64,000 nucleotides of DNA from an uncultured Eubacteriales bacterium (lineage in GTDB: Bacteria; Bacillota; Clostridia; Oscillospirales; Acutalibacteraceae): assembly GCA_934462705.1 (NCBI GenBank), contig CAKSIH010000002.1, forward strand, positions 117,807 through 181,806, written 5' to 3'. The notes under the pieces are model-generated. The model searched no databases, was not told the DNA's origin, and saw only the letters and a program-made list of their open reading frames with translations. Numbering within the stretch: the first letter of the stretch is position 1; every line of letters begins with the position of its first letter. A program made the position numbers and the translations under genes. Below are positions 1 through 7,451 of this stretch, piece by piece.

Positions 1-221
1 TTTATGTCTGCAGGAGCAAGATTTATAGTTATTTTATTAACAGGAAAGTCAAAACCACAATTTTTCATAGCAGATCGGACTCTATCACGTGACTCCTTAA
101 CTGCAGTGTCAGGAAGCCCGACAATATCGAATGACGGTAACCCTCTTGATAAATCGGTTTCTACGGTTATTAAGAAAGAATCGATACCTAAAAGGCCAAA
201 ACTGTTTATTTGAGAAAACAT
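1..221 (-). CDS. ComM/YifB-family Mg-chelatase-like AAA+ ATPase, 5' end only
   Basis: Only the first 73 codons are present; the gene runs off the left edge. The reverse-strand translation begins MFSQINSFGLLGID and continues with ETDLSRGLPSFDIVGLPD and INLAPADI, the typical N-terminal (Lon-S5-like) domain of the ComM/YifB family. ComM proteins are hexameric helicase-like ATPases that help branch migration of incoming DNA during natural transformation in some bacteria; the role in Clostridia is less clear. The ATG at 219-221 follows a GAGGTG ribosome site. The gene is divergent from luxS. The family call is firm; the exact function is inferred. Confidence 0.85.
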   Translation of the reverse strand, partial: MFSQINSFGLLGIDSFLITVETDLSRGLPSFDIVGLPDTAVKESRDRVRSAMKNCGFDFPVNKITINLAPADI

Positions 222-266
222 AGATTCACCTCATTTAAAAAGCATATATGAATAATTATACAATAT

Positions 267-277
267 TTTGTCGAAAA
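267..277 (+). promoter_or_regulatory. Candidate Spo0A box upstream of luxS
   Basis: The sequence TTTGTCGAAAA matches the Spo0A binding-site consensus (core TGTCGAA) and lies in the divergent comM/luxS intergenic region, about 24 bases upstream of the luxS -35. That this site is used is inference. Confidence 0.4.
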
Positions 278-300
278 AAGCAAGTTATTTGGATAAAGTA

Positions 301-329
301 TTGCAATGATTTTATAAATTTGATATAAT
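301..329 (+). promoter_or_regulatory. Sigma-A type promoter of luxS
   Basis: TTGCAA at 301-306 and TATAAT at 324-329 are separated by 17 bases, ahead of the GAGGTGAT ribosome site and the luxS ATG at 347. Confidence 0.6.
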
Positions 330-346
330 TATTATGAGGTGATAAT

Positions 347-805
347 ATGAAAGTAATAAAAAGTTTTCAAGTTGATCATACTAAACTTGACAAGGGACTC
401 TATATTTCAAACATTGACGGGGACATAAATACCTATGACTTGCGTATGGTAAAACCAAATACACCACCATTTTTAGAAAATGCGGGTATACACACTTTTG
501 AACATTTGTTAGCTACGTACCTTAGAAATACCAAATATGCAGATAACATGGTGTATATTGGACCGATGGGATGCAGAACTGGTTTTTATATCTTAATCCG
601 AGGGCTTAAACACGAAGAATTTATTTCTATTTTACAAAGTGCATTAAGATTTATAATTGAATATAATGGAGAGATACCGGGAGCTACAGTTAAAGGCTGT
701 GGAAATTATTTAGACCATGATTTAGTTAAGGCCAAAAAGTATGCATCAGATATCTATGAAATAATAAAGGACTGGTCTGTAGATAAGCTGGAATATAATA
801 ACTAA
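347..805 (+). CDS. luxS: S-ribosylhomocysteine lyase (LuxS)
   Basis: LuxS cleaves S-ribosylhomocysteine to homocysteine and DPD, the precursor of autoinducer-2, in the cytosolic activated methyl cycle. The 152-residue length matches the family. The metal-binding motif HTFEH is at about residues 50-54, followed by LLATYLRN, and the highly conserved GPMGCRTGFY segment is near residue 73. The second Cys/His-rich stretch, VKGCGNYLDHDL, near residue 120 supplies the third metal ligand region. It is a single gene with its own promoter; the following PBP gene starts 60 bases downstream. No Pfs nucleosidase gene is adjacent. Confidence 0.96.
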   Translation: MKVIKSFQVDHTKLDKGLYISNIDGDINTYDLRMVKPNTPPFLENAGIHTFEHLLATYLRNTKYADNMVYIGPMGCRTGFYILIRGLKHEEFISILQSALRFIIEYNGEIPGATVKGCGNYLDHDLVKAKKYASDIYEIIKDWSVDKLEYNN

Positions 806-864
806 ATTAACCAAAAATTGTATAATTTTTTTTTCACTTGTCAATAATATTGATGGGTGATTTT

Positions 865-2481
865 ATGTACAAAAGAATAATTATATTTTTTTCTTTAATT
901 ATGTCATGTATTTGTTTTATTGCATTTAATTTGTTTTCAATTTCAAAAGGAGATAATCTTTACTCTGCAGCTGTTCAGCAAAGTTTATATACACTTAAAG
1001 TAGCGGACTTTAGAGGAAATATATATGACTGTAGAAATATACCTTTAGTAGGAAATGAGAAGGAAACCATAATTGCTATAAATCCTAGTTTAGAAACTGC
1101 GAGTGCGTTAAGCAAGGTTTTGTCTAGTGAAGAATTAAAGGATGTAATGGAAATGTCGAAGGGTGGCAAACCGTTTACTTATAAATTAGGTAGTACCCGC
1201 AATATAGTGGGATCTAATATTTTTAAGATTAATTCAAGATATTCTAAAAATAAAAATATAGCTCAGCATATTTTAGGCTACTTAGATAGCTCATTTAATG
1301 GTGTGTGTGGAATTGAAAAGGCATTTAATGAATATTTAAATGAAGATAAGGGCGAAATAAGTATAAAATATAAGGTTGATGCCTTAAATAGAATGATACC
1401 TGGGGAGAGTGTAAAGATTGAAAATACTTTTTATAAACAAACTAAGGGTGTGGTTTTAACTTTAGACAAAAGGCTTCAAGAAATAGCTGAAATAGCTGCT
1501 GAGAGATATATAAAAAAAGGAGCTATATTAGTAGCGGAAGTGCCTACATGTAAAATAAGAGCATGTGTAAGTATGCCGGATTTTTCCCCATCAAATATAG
1601 CTAAAGTGCTTGAAGATAAAGATTCGCCACTTATAAACAGGGCATTTTACGCTTACAATTTAGGTTCAGTTTTTAAGCTTGTAACTGCAGTAGCTGCTTT
1701 AGAGTCCGGGATATCCGGAGACGAAATATTCAATTGCACAGGTACAGTTAAAGTTGAGGATGCCGGATTTCATTGCTTTAATGGGAAGGCACACAAAGAC
1801 ATAAATATGGAGCAGGCATTGGCATACTCATGCAATTGTTACTTCGTTGAAATGGCAAAAAGAGTTGGGGCTGAAACTATGCTTAAGTTTTCTCATCTAT
1901 TGGGGTTTGGAAGGTCAATTGAACTTGCTCCCGGAATGGTATCGCAAAAAGGAAATTTGCCAACTTTAGAGCAGTTAAGCAATATTAAAACTCTTTCAAA
2001 TTTTTCATTTGGACAAGGTTCCCTTCTAGCTACGCCAATACAAACTCTTGGACTTATAAACGCTATTGCATCCGGAGGATATTATGTAAAGCCACAATTA
2101 GTTGAGGGATTGGTAAATGAAAGTTTAGAGTACGTAAATAAGGTGGCTCCAATAGGAAAAATTAGAGTCTTTTCAAGTAATAGTGCGGAAATTTTAAAAA
2201 AGGGTATGGTGGCATCAGTTGAATATGGTACTGGAACTCAAGCAAAACCTCTAAATGGGCAAGCGGCAGCTAAAACAGGAACAGCGCAAACTGGAATGAA
2301 GGTTAATGATAGAAGCGTCATTCAATGTTGGCTTGCAGGGTTTTATCCTGCGGAAAAGCCCAAATACTCAATACTTGTATTTGCTGAAGATGCAGACGGT
2401 GGGGGGCAAAGCTGTGGACCTGCATTTAAAAAGATAGCAAATGATATATATAATAAATTACCTGAACTACTGTTAGAATAA
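865..2481 (+). CDS. Class B penicillin-binding protein, transpeptidase
   Basis: This 538-residue protein has one N-terminal membrane segment (IIIFFSLIMSCICFIAFNLF) and an extracytoplasmic transpeptidase that cross-links peptidoglycan. The catalytic triad motifs are all present: SVFK (active-site Ser) near residue 270, SCN near 323, and KTGTA near 471. The N-terminal dimerisation segment contains RGNIYDCRNIPL, typical of the PBP2/SpoVD/FtsI group. I chose the ATG at 865 because GGGTGAT lies just upstream of it; upstream in-frame TTG (838) and ATG (853) lack a ribosome site. It is rather short for SpoVD or PBP2 and has no PASTA domain. It could be a sporulation or a vegetative PBP; its context does not decide this. 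Confidence 0.88.
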   Translation: MYKRIIIFFSLIMSCICFIAFNLFSISKGDNLYSAAVQQSLYTLKVADFRGNIYDCRNIPLVGNEKETIIAINPSLETASALSKVLSSEELKDVMEMSKGGKPFTYKLGSTRNIVGSNIFKINSRYSKNKNIAQHILGYLDSSFNGVCGIEKAFNEYLNEDKGEISIKYKVDALNRMIPGESVKIENTFYKQTKGVVLTLDKRLQEIAEIAAERYIKKGAILVAEVPTCKIRACVSMPDFSPSNIAKVLEDKDSPLINRAFYAYNLGSVFKLVTAVAALESGISGDEIFNCTGTVKVEDAGFHCFNGKAHKDINMEQALAYSCNCYFVEMAKRVGAETMLKFSHLLGFGRSIELAPGMVSQKGNLPTLEQLSNIKTLSNFSFGQGSLLATPIQTLGLINAIASGGYYVKPQLVEGLVNESLEYVNKVAPIGKIRVFSSNSAEILKKGMVASVEYGTGTQAKPLNGQAAAKTGTAQTGMKVNDRSVIQCWLAGFYPAEKPKYSILVFAEDADGGGQSCGPAFKKIANDIYNKLPELLLE

Positions 2482-2524
2482 AAAATCCGAAAAGCACGCT
2501 GCAAACGTGCTTTTCGGATTTTTT
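2481..2524. terminator. Bidirectional intrinsic terminator
   Basis: An 18-bp perfect stem (2481-2498 with 2506-2523) around a 7-base loop, with A and T tracts on both sides. It separates the PBP gene from the convergent gene at 2548-2943. Confidence 0.85.
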
Positions 2525-2547
2525 ATTGGATAAATGATTTCTTATTA

Positions 2548-2943
2548 TTAGCTTTCAGTCTTTTTTTGCTCATCTTCTGAGTTTATAATATTATCATCTT
2601 TGTCTAAAACTGATTCAACCTCAACAGGTTCATCTTCCCACAGCTCGTTAATATCGCAAACATTATCTTCGCTGTTTATTTCAATAAGCTTTTCCTGAAG
2701 CCTTTTTATTTCTTTTTTAGAATTATCAATTGCAGTACATATGTTTTGCATTTCATAGTTGGGCACATCTCTAAGTTCATTGTAGTAATGCTTACCGAGT
2801 TTAATATATGCTTTCATAATAGAGTTGCTTTCCTTTTTTATGAACTTCTTAATTTTGTTTATACGGTTAAATTTTTTATTTTTTTCTACTACAAAATCAA
2901 GGGCACTGTTTACTGATTCACCTATATTTCTTAAAAATTCCAT
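2548..2943 (-). CDS. Hypothetical coiled-coil cytoplasmic protein
   Basis: This 131-residue protein is of unknown function. It is rich in Lys, Glu and Asn, with a predicted helical/coiled-coil middle (IDNSKKEIKRLQEKLIEI near residues 74-91) and an acidic C-terminus (DELWEDEPVEVE-like). The N-terminal half with a KLGKHYYNEL segment resembles the region that precedes zinc-ribbon domains in a group of small Firmicutes membrane-associated proteins, but here no Cys pairs follow. The upstream in-frame ATG at 2961 is rejected because GGAGG lies between it and the ATG at 2943. The following gene upstream on this strand (3015-3458) carries a zinc ribbon, so the two may act together (inference). Confidence 0.6.
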   Translation of the reverse strand: MEFLRNIGESVNSALDFVVEKNKKFNRINKIKKFIKKESNSIMKAYIKLGKHYYNELRDVPNYEMQNICTAIDNSKKEIKRLQEKLIEINSEDNVCDINELWEDEPVEVESVLDKDDNIINSEDEQKKTES

Positions 2944-3014
2944 TTTTATTCCTCCAAGCATATTATATTATAATTAAATTATAAATTAAAACAATAAAAA
3001 TTAAAATAGTTTTT

Positions 3015-3458
3015 TTAATATTTTTTCTCACATTTTTTGTTTATTACGTATAAAAATATAATTGTATCACACACAAATATAAAAATAAATCCAATATTTA
3101 AAAGTATATAACACCAAACATCACGAAAAGCGAGCTCAGTTTGAGCTTTAGCTAAGGCAAATGTTGTATTAGTTTTTTGCGCAGATAAAGTACTAAGGGC
3201 ATATTTTAATGTGCTATAAAAATTCGCACTCAAATTTGTGATAAAAAATACACTAAGAACAGCAGACGCAACTAGAAAAAATGCATTTCGATACTTATTT
3301 TTAGATCTAATAATTTTATTATACGCGTATGATTTCAAAAAATTAGTAGTATAAGGTTTAATAACGTTTTTATTTTTTAAATGTGAAATATTAGTTCCGC
3401 ATTTATAGCAAAAGTTAGCCCTGTTAAAATTTTTGGTACCACACTTGTAACAGTACAC
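3015..3458 (-). CDS. Zinc-ribbon membrane protein of unknown function
   Basis: The 147-residue protein starts with a zinc ribbon made of two CxxC knuckles (CYKCGTKNF and NFCYKCGTN, residues 3-21), followed by a basic linker and two hydrophobic membrane segments (around residues 60-78 and 115-137). Small zinc-ribbon proteins of this layout are common in Clostridia, and their roles are mostly unknown. It lies 25 bases downstream of phosphoglucomutase on the same strand and could be co-transcribed with it. Confidence 0.65.
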   Translation of the reverse strand: MYCYKCGTKNFNRANFCYKCGTNISHLKNKNVIKPYTTNFLKSYAYNKIIRSKNKYRNAFFLVASAVLSVFFITNLSANFYSTLKYALSTLSAQKTNTTFALAKAQTELAFRDVWCYILLNIGFIFIFVCDTIIFLYVINKKCEKKY

Positions 3459-3483
3459 TAAATAAACCTCCTGCTCAATAAAT

Positions 3484-5202
3484 TTAGCTCTTTAAAATTG
3501 AATCAATTTTATTTTTTATTTTTTGTGTTATTTCAAAGGCATCTTCTAAACTTGTCCCCACAGCGGTGATATATGCTTTAATTTTAGGTTCGGTTCCCGA
3601 GGGCCTTATTATAACACGATTTTCGTTTTCTAAAAAGAATGATAAGACATTTGATTTTGGTAAACCACTTTTTTGTTCCTCACGAGTTTCTAAATCTTGT
3701 ACAATGGACTTTTCATAATCGGCTATTTTTAAAACCTTAAACCCGGCAATGCTTTTGGGGGGCTCATTACGTAAGTTCTCCATAATGCTTTGCATTTTGC
3801 GAATACCTTCAGATCCACTAAAACCATAGTTTAGTGTGGTATTTTTGTAATATCCGTATTTATCATAAAGGCTGTTTAAGACCTCAGCGAGGTGCATATT
3901 TTTTTTCATGTAAAATGCAGCCATTTCACAAATTAGCATAGACGCAACAACAGCATCTTTATCTCGAACATAAGTTCCAGATAAATACCCATAGCTTTCT
4001 TCAAATCCAAAAATAAAGCGATCTTTCTCTCCTTTTTCCTCAAGCCGAAGAATTTGTTCACCTATATATTTAAACCCTGTTAGTACGTTAATAACACTGC
4101 AGCCATAATTTTTTGCAATTTTCTCTGCTAATTCAGTGCTTACAATTGTTTTTATTATTATTGGCTTTTTCGGTAGTAAATTTTTAGCTTCTCTTTGGGA
4201 CAATATATAATTGCAAAGAAGTATGCCAATTTCATTCCCAGTAAGTAATCGATATTCACCATTTTCTTTTATAGCAACACCAACCCTGTCGCTGTCAGGG
4301 TCGGTAGCAAGAACAAGGTGAGGTTGTTCCTTATTAGCGAGTTCAAGCGCTAATAAAAGAGCTTCTTTTATTTCAGGGTTTGGGTAAGGGCAAGTGGTAA
4401 AATTACCATCCGGCATTTCCTGTTCTTTTACTATGGACAGTTGTGATACTCCGGTTCTTTTTAAGATTTCACGCACAAGTTTATTACCTGCTCCATTTAA
4501 AGGGGTATAAACAACCTTTAAGTTTGTACCGCTGCAAATTCCTGGATTAATACTTTGGTTTTGAACGTTTTCTAAATATTTCTCGTAAATATTATCATCA
4601 ACAAAATTTATGAGTCCATTTTTTAATGCGTCATCAAAGTTTACGACTGTTATGTCTTTAAAGGTATCAAGTTTTTGAATATTGTTATATACCTTGCTAG
4701 CAGCTTCTTCTGTCATTTGGCAACCATCGTTTCCATAGCACTTGTATCCATTGTATTCAGCGGGATTGTGGCTTGCAGTAATCATTATTCCAGCTTGACA
4801 CGAAAGTTCTCTTACTAAAAATGATAAAACAGGCGTTGGTTCAAGCTCTTTAGTTATATATACTTTTATGTTGTTTGCAGCTAACACTCTTGCAGATTCT
4901 CTAGCAAAAAGTTCAGAATTTATTCTAGAATCAAATGATATAGCTACACTAGGTTTAAGATACTTTTTATTAAGGTATATGGCAAGTCCCATAGTGGCCT
5001 TTCTAACGGTATATATATTCATTCTATTAGTACCGGCTCCAAGTATCCCTCTAAGTCCTGCGGTGCCAAAGGTTAAGTCACAGTAAAATCTATCATATAT
5101 TTCCTTTTCAATACCATTAATGTTTTTAAGTTCTTGCTTTATTGGGCTATCGTTTGCAACATTATTATTCCATTCATTGTATTTATCAAAAATTTGTTCC
5201 AT
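3484..5202 (-). CDS. pgcA: Alpha-phosphoglucomutase / phosphomannomutase family
   Basis: This enzyme interconverts glucose-1-phosphate and glucose-6-phosphate, linking glycolysis to glycogen and to dTDP-rhamnose synthesis, both encoded in this window. All four family motifs are visible in order: GTAGLRG substrate entry, the phosphoserine loop TASHNP near residue 143, the metal loop DPDSDR near 302, the sugar loop GFEESYGYL near 400, and the phosphate loop RPSGTEPKIK near 540. At 572 residues it matches the PgcA type of Firmicutes. The start is set at the ATG at 5202, nine bases after AAAGGTG; the GTG at 5214 lies within that ribosome site. Substrate preference is inferred from subfamily and length. 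Confidence 0.92.
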   Translation of the reverse strand: MEQIFDKYNEWNNNVANDSPIKQELKNINGIEKEIYDRFYCDLTFGTAGLRGILGAGTNRMNIYTVRKATMGLAIYLNKKYLKPSVAISFDSRINSELFARESARVLAANNIKVYITKELEPTPVLSFLVRELSCQAGIMITASHNPAEYNGYKCYGNDGCQMTEEAASKVYNNIQKLDTFKDITVVNFDDALKNGLINFVDDNIYEKYLENVQNQSINPGICSGTNLKVVYTPLNGAGNKLVREILKRTGVSQLSIVKEQEMPDGNFTTCPYPNPEIKEALLLALELANKEQPHLVLATDPDSDRVGVAIKENGEYRLLTGNEIGILLCNYILSQREAKNLLPKKPIIIKTIVSTELAEKIAKNYGCSVINVLTGFKYIGEQILRLEEKGEKDRFIFGFEESYGYLSGTYVRDKDAVVASMLICEMAAFYMKKNMHLAEVLNSLYDKYGYYKNTTLNYGFSGSEGIRKMQSIMENLRNEPPKSIAGFKVLKIADYEKSIVQDLETREEQKSGLPKSNVLSFFLENENRVIIRPSGTEPKIKAYITAVGTSLEDAFEITQKIKNKIDSILKS

Positions 5203-5298
5203 AGTTAAGCTCACCTTTCACTTAGTTTTTGTAAAAAATAATGCTGAACTTATTATATCACAAATAAAATAAGTTCAGCACTAAATTTGTAAAAGTTA

Positions 5299-6351
5299 TT
5301 AATAATTTATTTCACTCGTTATATTTCCGTTTGGATCGCAAGTTATTGTTATTGTTTCTTTAAACTTTTCTTTTAGATTTCCGCTATGGTGTTTAAATTT
5401 TACCTTTCCATATGCACCACCACAATTTTTTGTTCTGTTTCCAACTCTCATGAATGCTTGCAAGTTATCATCTTTACTGCTAATTACATTTGTGTGAGAT
5501 GTGCTTAAACATTCAACTTCTTTAGAGGCAGGGTTATATCTAAAATTTGCTTCTATAACTGCTCTTGAAATAATTTTCCCGGAAAGGTCAGTATAAGTTA
5601 TCTTCATTTGTCTTGTAATATAATTATACTTATCATCAAAAGGGCTTTCATTATTTTTGTTAATATTTAATTGTCTATCTACTTCAACAATTTTTCTTAT
5701 AACTTTGTTTTCTAGTGATGCATTTTTTTCAGATACTTCATTAACTAAGCTTTGTGCTTTTTGATGATCTTTGCTGTTAAACGTTATTTCACCGGAAGGT
5801 GAACACACAGCATCAATATGAAGGTTATCTGCGTCTTTCCATTTTTTCTTAGCCCTATTTGTTTTTTTCTTAAAAACATTTATTTGTTCAGATACTATAC
5901 ATTGGGTGTCAGAGTTTAATACTTTTTCACAAGTGCTTCCCTTAAATTTTGAGTGTGGAATAGAAGTTGCACTGGCTTTTATATCTTTGTTAGTGTCATC
6001 AATCCAAGCAGAGACCCCATTATAGCTGAATTTTACTTCAAATTCATTTGATATAACATTTTTTTTATCTTTGCTTTTAAAGAAAAGACCTGCGATTCGA
6101 ACCCTTTTTTGGTAAAATTTATTTCCATTATTGTCTGTAACTTCACATGGAGTAGCAGTCTTCAATATTACATTGTAATTAAGTTTTTTGCCAAGTTTCA
6201 TTTTTCTTATTTCAAAAGTTTCCCAAAAGCAATCGTCTTCTTTGGTAATAGGAGTATTTGGTTCAATAGTTGAATCTGCATATATATTTATTGTTGATAA
6301 GCCTGATAGGGCTAAGGACCAAATTAATAAAATTGAAAATATCTTTTTCAT
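5299..6351 (-). CDS. Secreted protein of unknown function
   Basis: I do not recognise this 350-residue protein. It starts with a clear signal peptide (MKKIFSILLIWSLALSGL, cleavage probably after IYA near residue 25). The rest is Lys/Asn/Ser-rich with many predicted beta strands and no membrane segment, so it is probably released or wall-associated. Six cysteines lie in the mature part. It follows the phospholipase C-like gene by 26 bases with its own AAAGGA site, so the two probably form a secreted pair. It may be a partner or a substrate-binding companion of that enzyme (inference). Confidence 0.6.
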   Translation of the reverse strand: MKKIFSILLIWSLALSGLSTINIYADSTIEPNTPITKEDDCFWETFEIRKMKLGKKLNYNVILKTATPCEVTDNNGNKFYQKRVRIAGLFFKSKDKKNVISNEFEVKFSYNGVSAWIDDTNKDIKASATSIPHSKFKGSTCEKVLNSDTQCIVSEQINVFKKKTNRAKKKWKDADNLHIDAVCSPSGEITFNSKDHQKAQSLVNEVSEKNASLENKVIRKIVEVDRQLNINKNNESPFDDKYNYITRQMKITYTDLSGKIISRAVIEANFRYNPASKEVECLSTSHTNVISSKDDNLQAFMRVGNRTKNCGGAYGKVKFKHHSGNLKEKFKETITITCDPNGNITSEINY

Positions 6352-6377
6352 GTAACCATTCCTTTCTTAAAATTTAA

Positions 6378-7115
6378 TTAAGCTAAAGCTACATCCAGAG
6401 TAAATTTGTAAAGAACTCCGGCAACCGCTTTTTGCGCATTTGTAATTGAGTTTACAGCAACGAGATTTTTATCAAGAAATTTTTCATATAGGGCATAAAA
6501 GTTATCATTTGCAAGAAGAGCACTAGCTTTTGCAATTGTTGTAATAGAGTTATTTTTATAGTAGGCAAATTCTCTTTTACACATTGAAGCAACTACGTTA
6601 TCTTGAATTTCTTTGCAACGATTTTCAAAGCTAACATGAAAGGCAACATTAAAAGCAGTGTCAATAAAAGTTTGATTATTTGTGTGAACAGGTGTGTTTA
6701 GGTCTTCTAAAAAGTGCAAGGATCTACCCAATTCTTCAAACGCATCTAATTTTTTACCGTCCTTATAATATTTTAAGGCATTGCTATAATGATCATTACA
6801 TTTTTTTAAAGCAGATTTATTTTCACCCATAAAGTTTTTTTCTGTTGCAGGATTGTAAAAATGATATTTGAAGCCTCCAGTGCATTCATCTTCATCAGGT
6901 CGTGTGCAGAAAACCATAAGCTGTTTTTGAGCTTCCTTATCATATATTTGACAAAAATTTTCTTTAAAGTTATTTTTAAAAAGATTCATACCCATTTTAG
7001 TTGTATATTCGTGAGTCTCACTACAGAAAGCTCCTACATATGGCACTGCTAGATTTAAAGACAGTAACAATGTTAACAAGTAAGATATAATTTTTTTAAT
7101 TTTAAATTTTCTCAT
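6378..7115 (-). CDS. Secreted zinc-dependent phospholipase C-like protein
   Basis: This 245-residue exported protein resembles bacterial zinc-dependent phospholipase C (Bacillus PLC, clostridial alpha-toxin family), which hydrolyses phosphatidylcholine and related lipids. After a signal peptide (IISYLLTLLLSLNLAVPYVGA) comes THEY, probably the first His ligand, then YHFYNPAT. The diagnostic ligand block LGRSLHFLEDLNTPVHT is near residues 131-147, followed by FHVSFE, giving the H-D-H-H-E zinc ligand order of the family. No C-terminal C2-like membrane-binding domain is present, so it is like the short Bacillus enzymes. The N-terminal Trp ligand of the classical enzymes is not obvious. I chose the ATG at 7115 because of GAAAGGA eight bases upstream. 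Confidence 0.78.
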   Translation of the reverse strand: MRKFKIKKIISYLLTLLLSLNLAVPYVGAFCSETHEYTTKMGMNLFKNNFKENFCQIYDKEAQKQLMVFCTRPDEDECTGGFKYHFYNPATEKNFMGENKSALKKCNDHYSNALKYYKDGKKLDAFEELGRSLHFLEDLNTPVHTNNQTFIDTAFNVAFHVSFENRCKEIQDNVVASMCKREFAYYKNNSITTIAKASALLANDNFYALYEKFLDKNLVAVNSITNAQKAVAGVLYKFTLDVALA

Positions 7116-7270
7116 ATTTCCCATCCTTTCTTTTTTGTTTTCATCTTTCAAGTTTTCTGATATCACCTCCTTAAATTTATAAACAGTTAAACAGCCACAT
7201 TATAAAATATTCCTAATGTTATTTTAAGGCAACTGCACATATGCTATAAACAGTATAATTTTTGTATAAT

Positions 7271-7299
7271 ATTTTAACATTTTTTGCGCCAAAAGTCAA
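7271..7299 (-). promoter_or_regulatory. Sigma-A type promoter of the phospholipase pair
   Basis: On the minus strand TTGACT (7294-7299) and TAAAAT (7271-7276) are 17 bases apart. They lie about 155 bases upstream of the phospholipase start, leaving a long 5' leader that carries an unused strong AAGGAGGTG site near 7166-7174. Confidence 0.55.
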
Positions 7300-7409
7300 T
7301 ATTTTTGCAATATTTTGTACAATAAAACATATTGAATCTATTTTATTTTTCTAAAATAAATAATTTTAATTTTTGTTCATACAATTATATAAAGGTTAAA
7401 ATATACAAC

Positions 7410-7451
7410 AAGGAGGGGGATTGCAGTTATTTTAGAAACTGCAAATACAAA
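7410..7451 (+). promoter_or_regulatory. Hairpin-bridged ribosome-binding site of glgP
   Basis: A very strong Shine-Dalgarno sequence AAGGAGGGGG (7410-7419) lies 32 bases before the only good in-frame ATG (7452). The gap holds a perfect 8-bp hairpin: TTGCAGTT (7421-7428) pairs with AACTGCAA (7437-7444) around an 8-base loop. If the hairpin forms, the effective spacing shrinks to about 8-9 bases, which is optimal. This is read from the sequence; use in the cell is inference. Confidence 0.5.

Noticed and set aside
4..213. Plus-strand 69-codon frame at the left edge
   Set aside because: It is the antisense shadow of the ComM/YifB N-terminus, whose minus-strand reading has the family motifs and a ribosome site.
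7332..7451. N-terminal extension of glycogen phosphorylase from 7332
   Set aside because: The 40 residues do not look like phosphorylase sequence and include the ribosome site.
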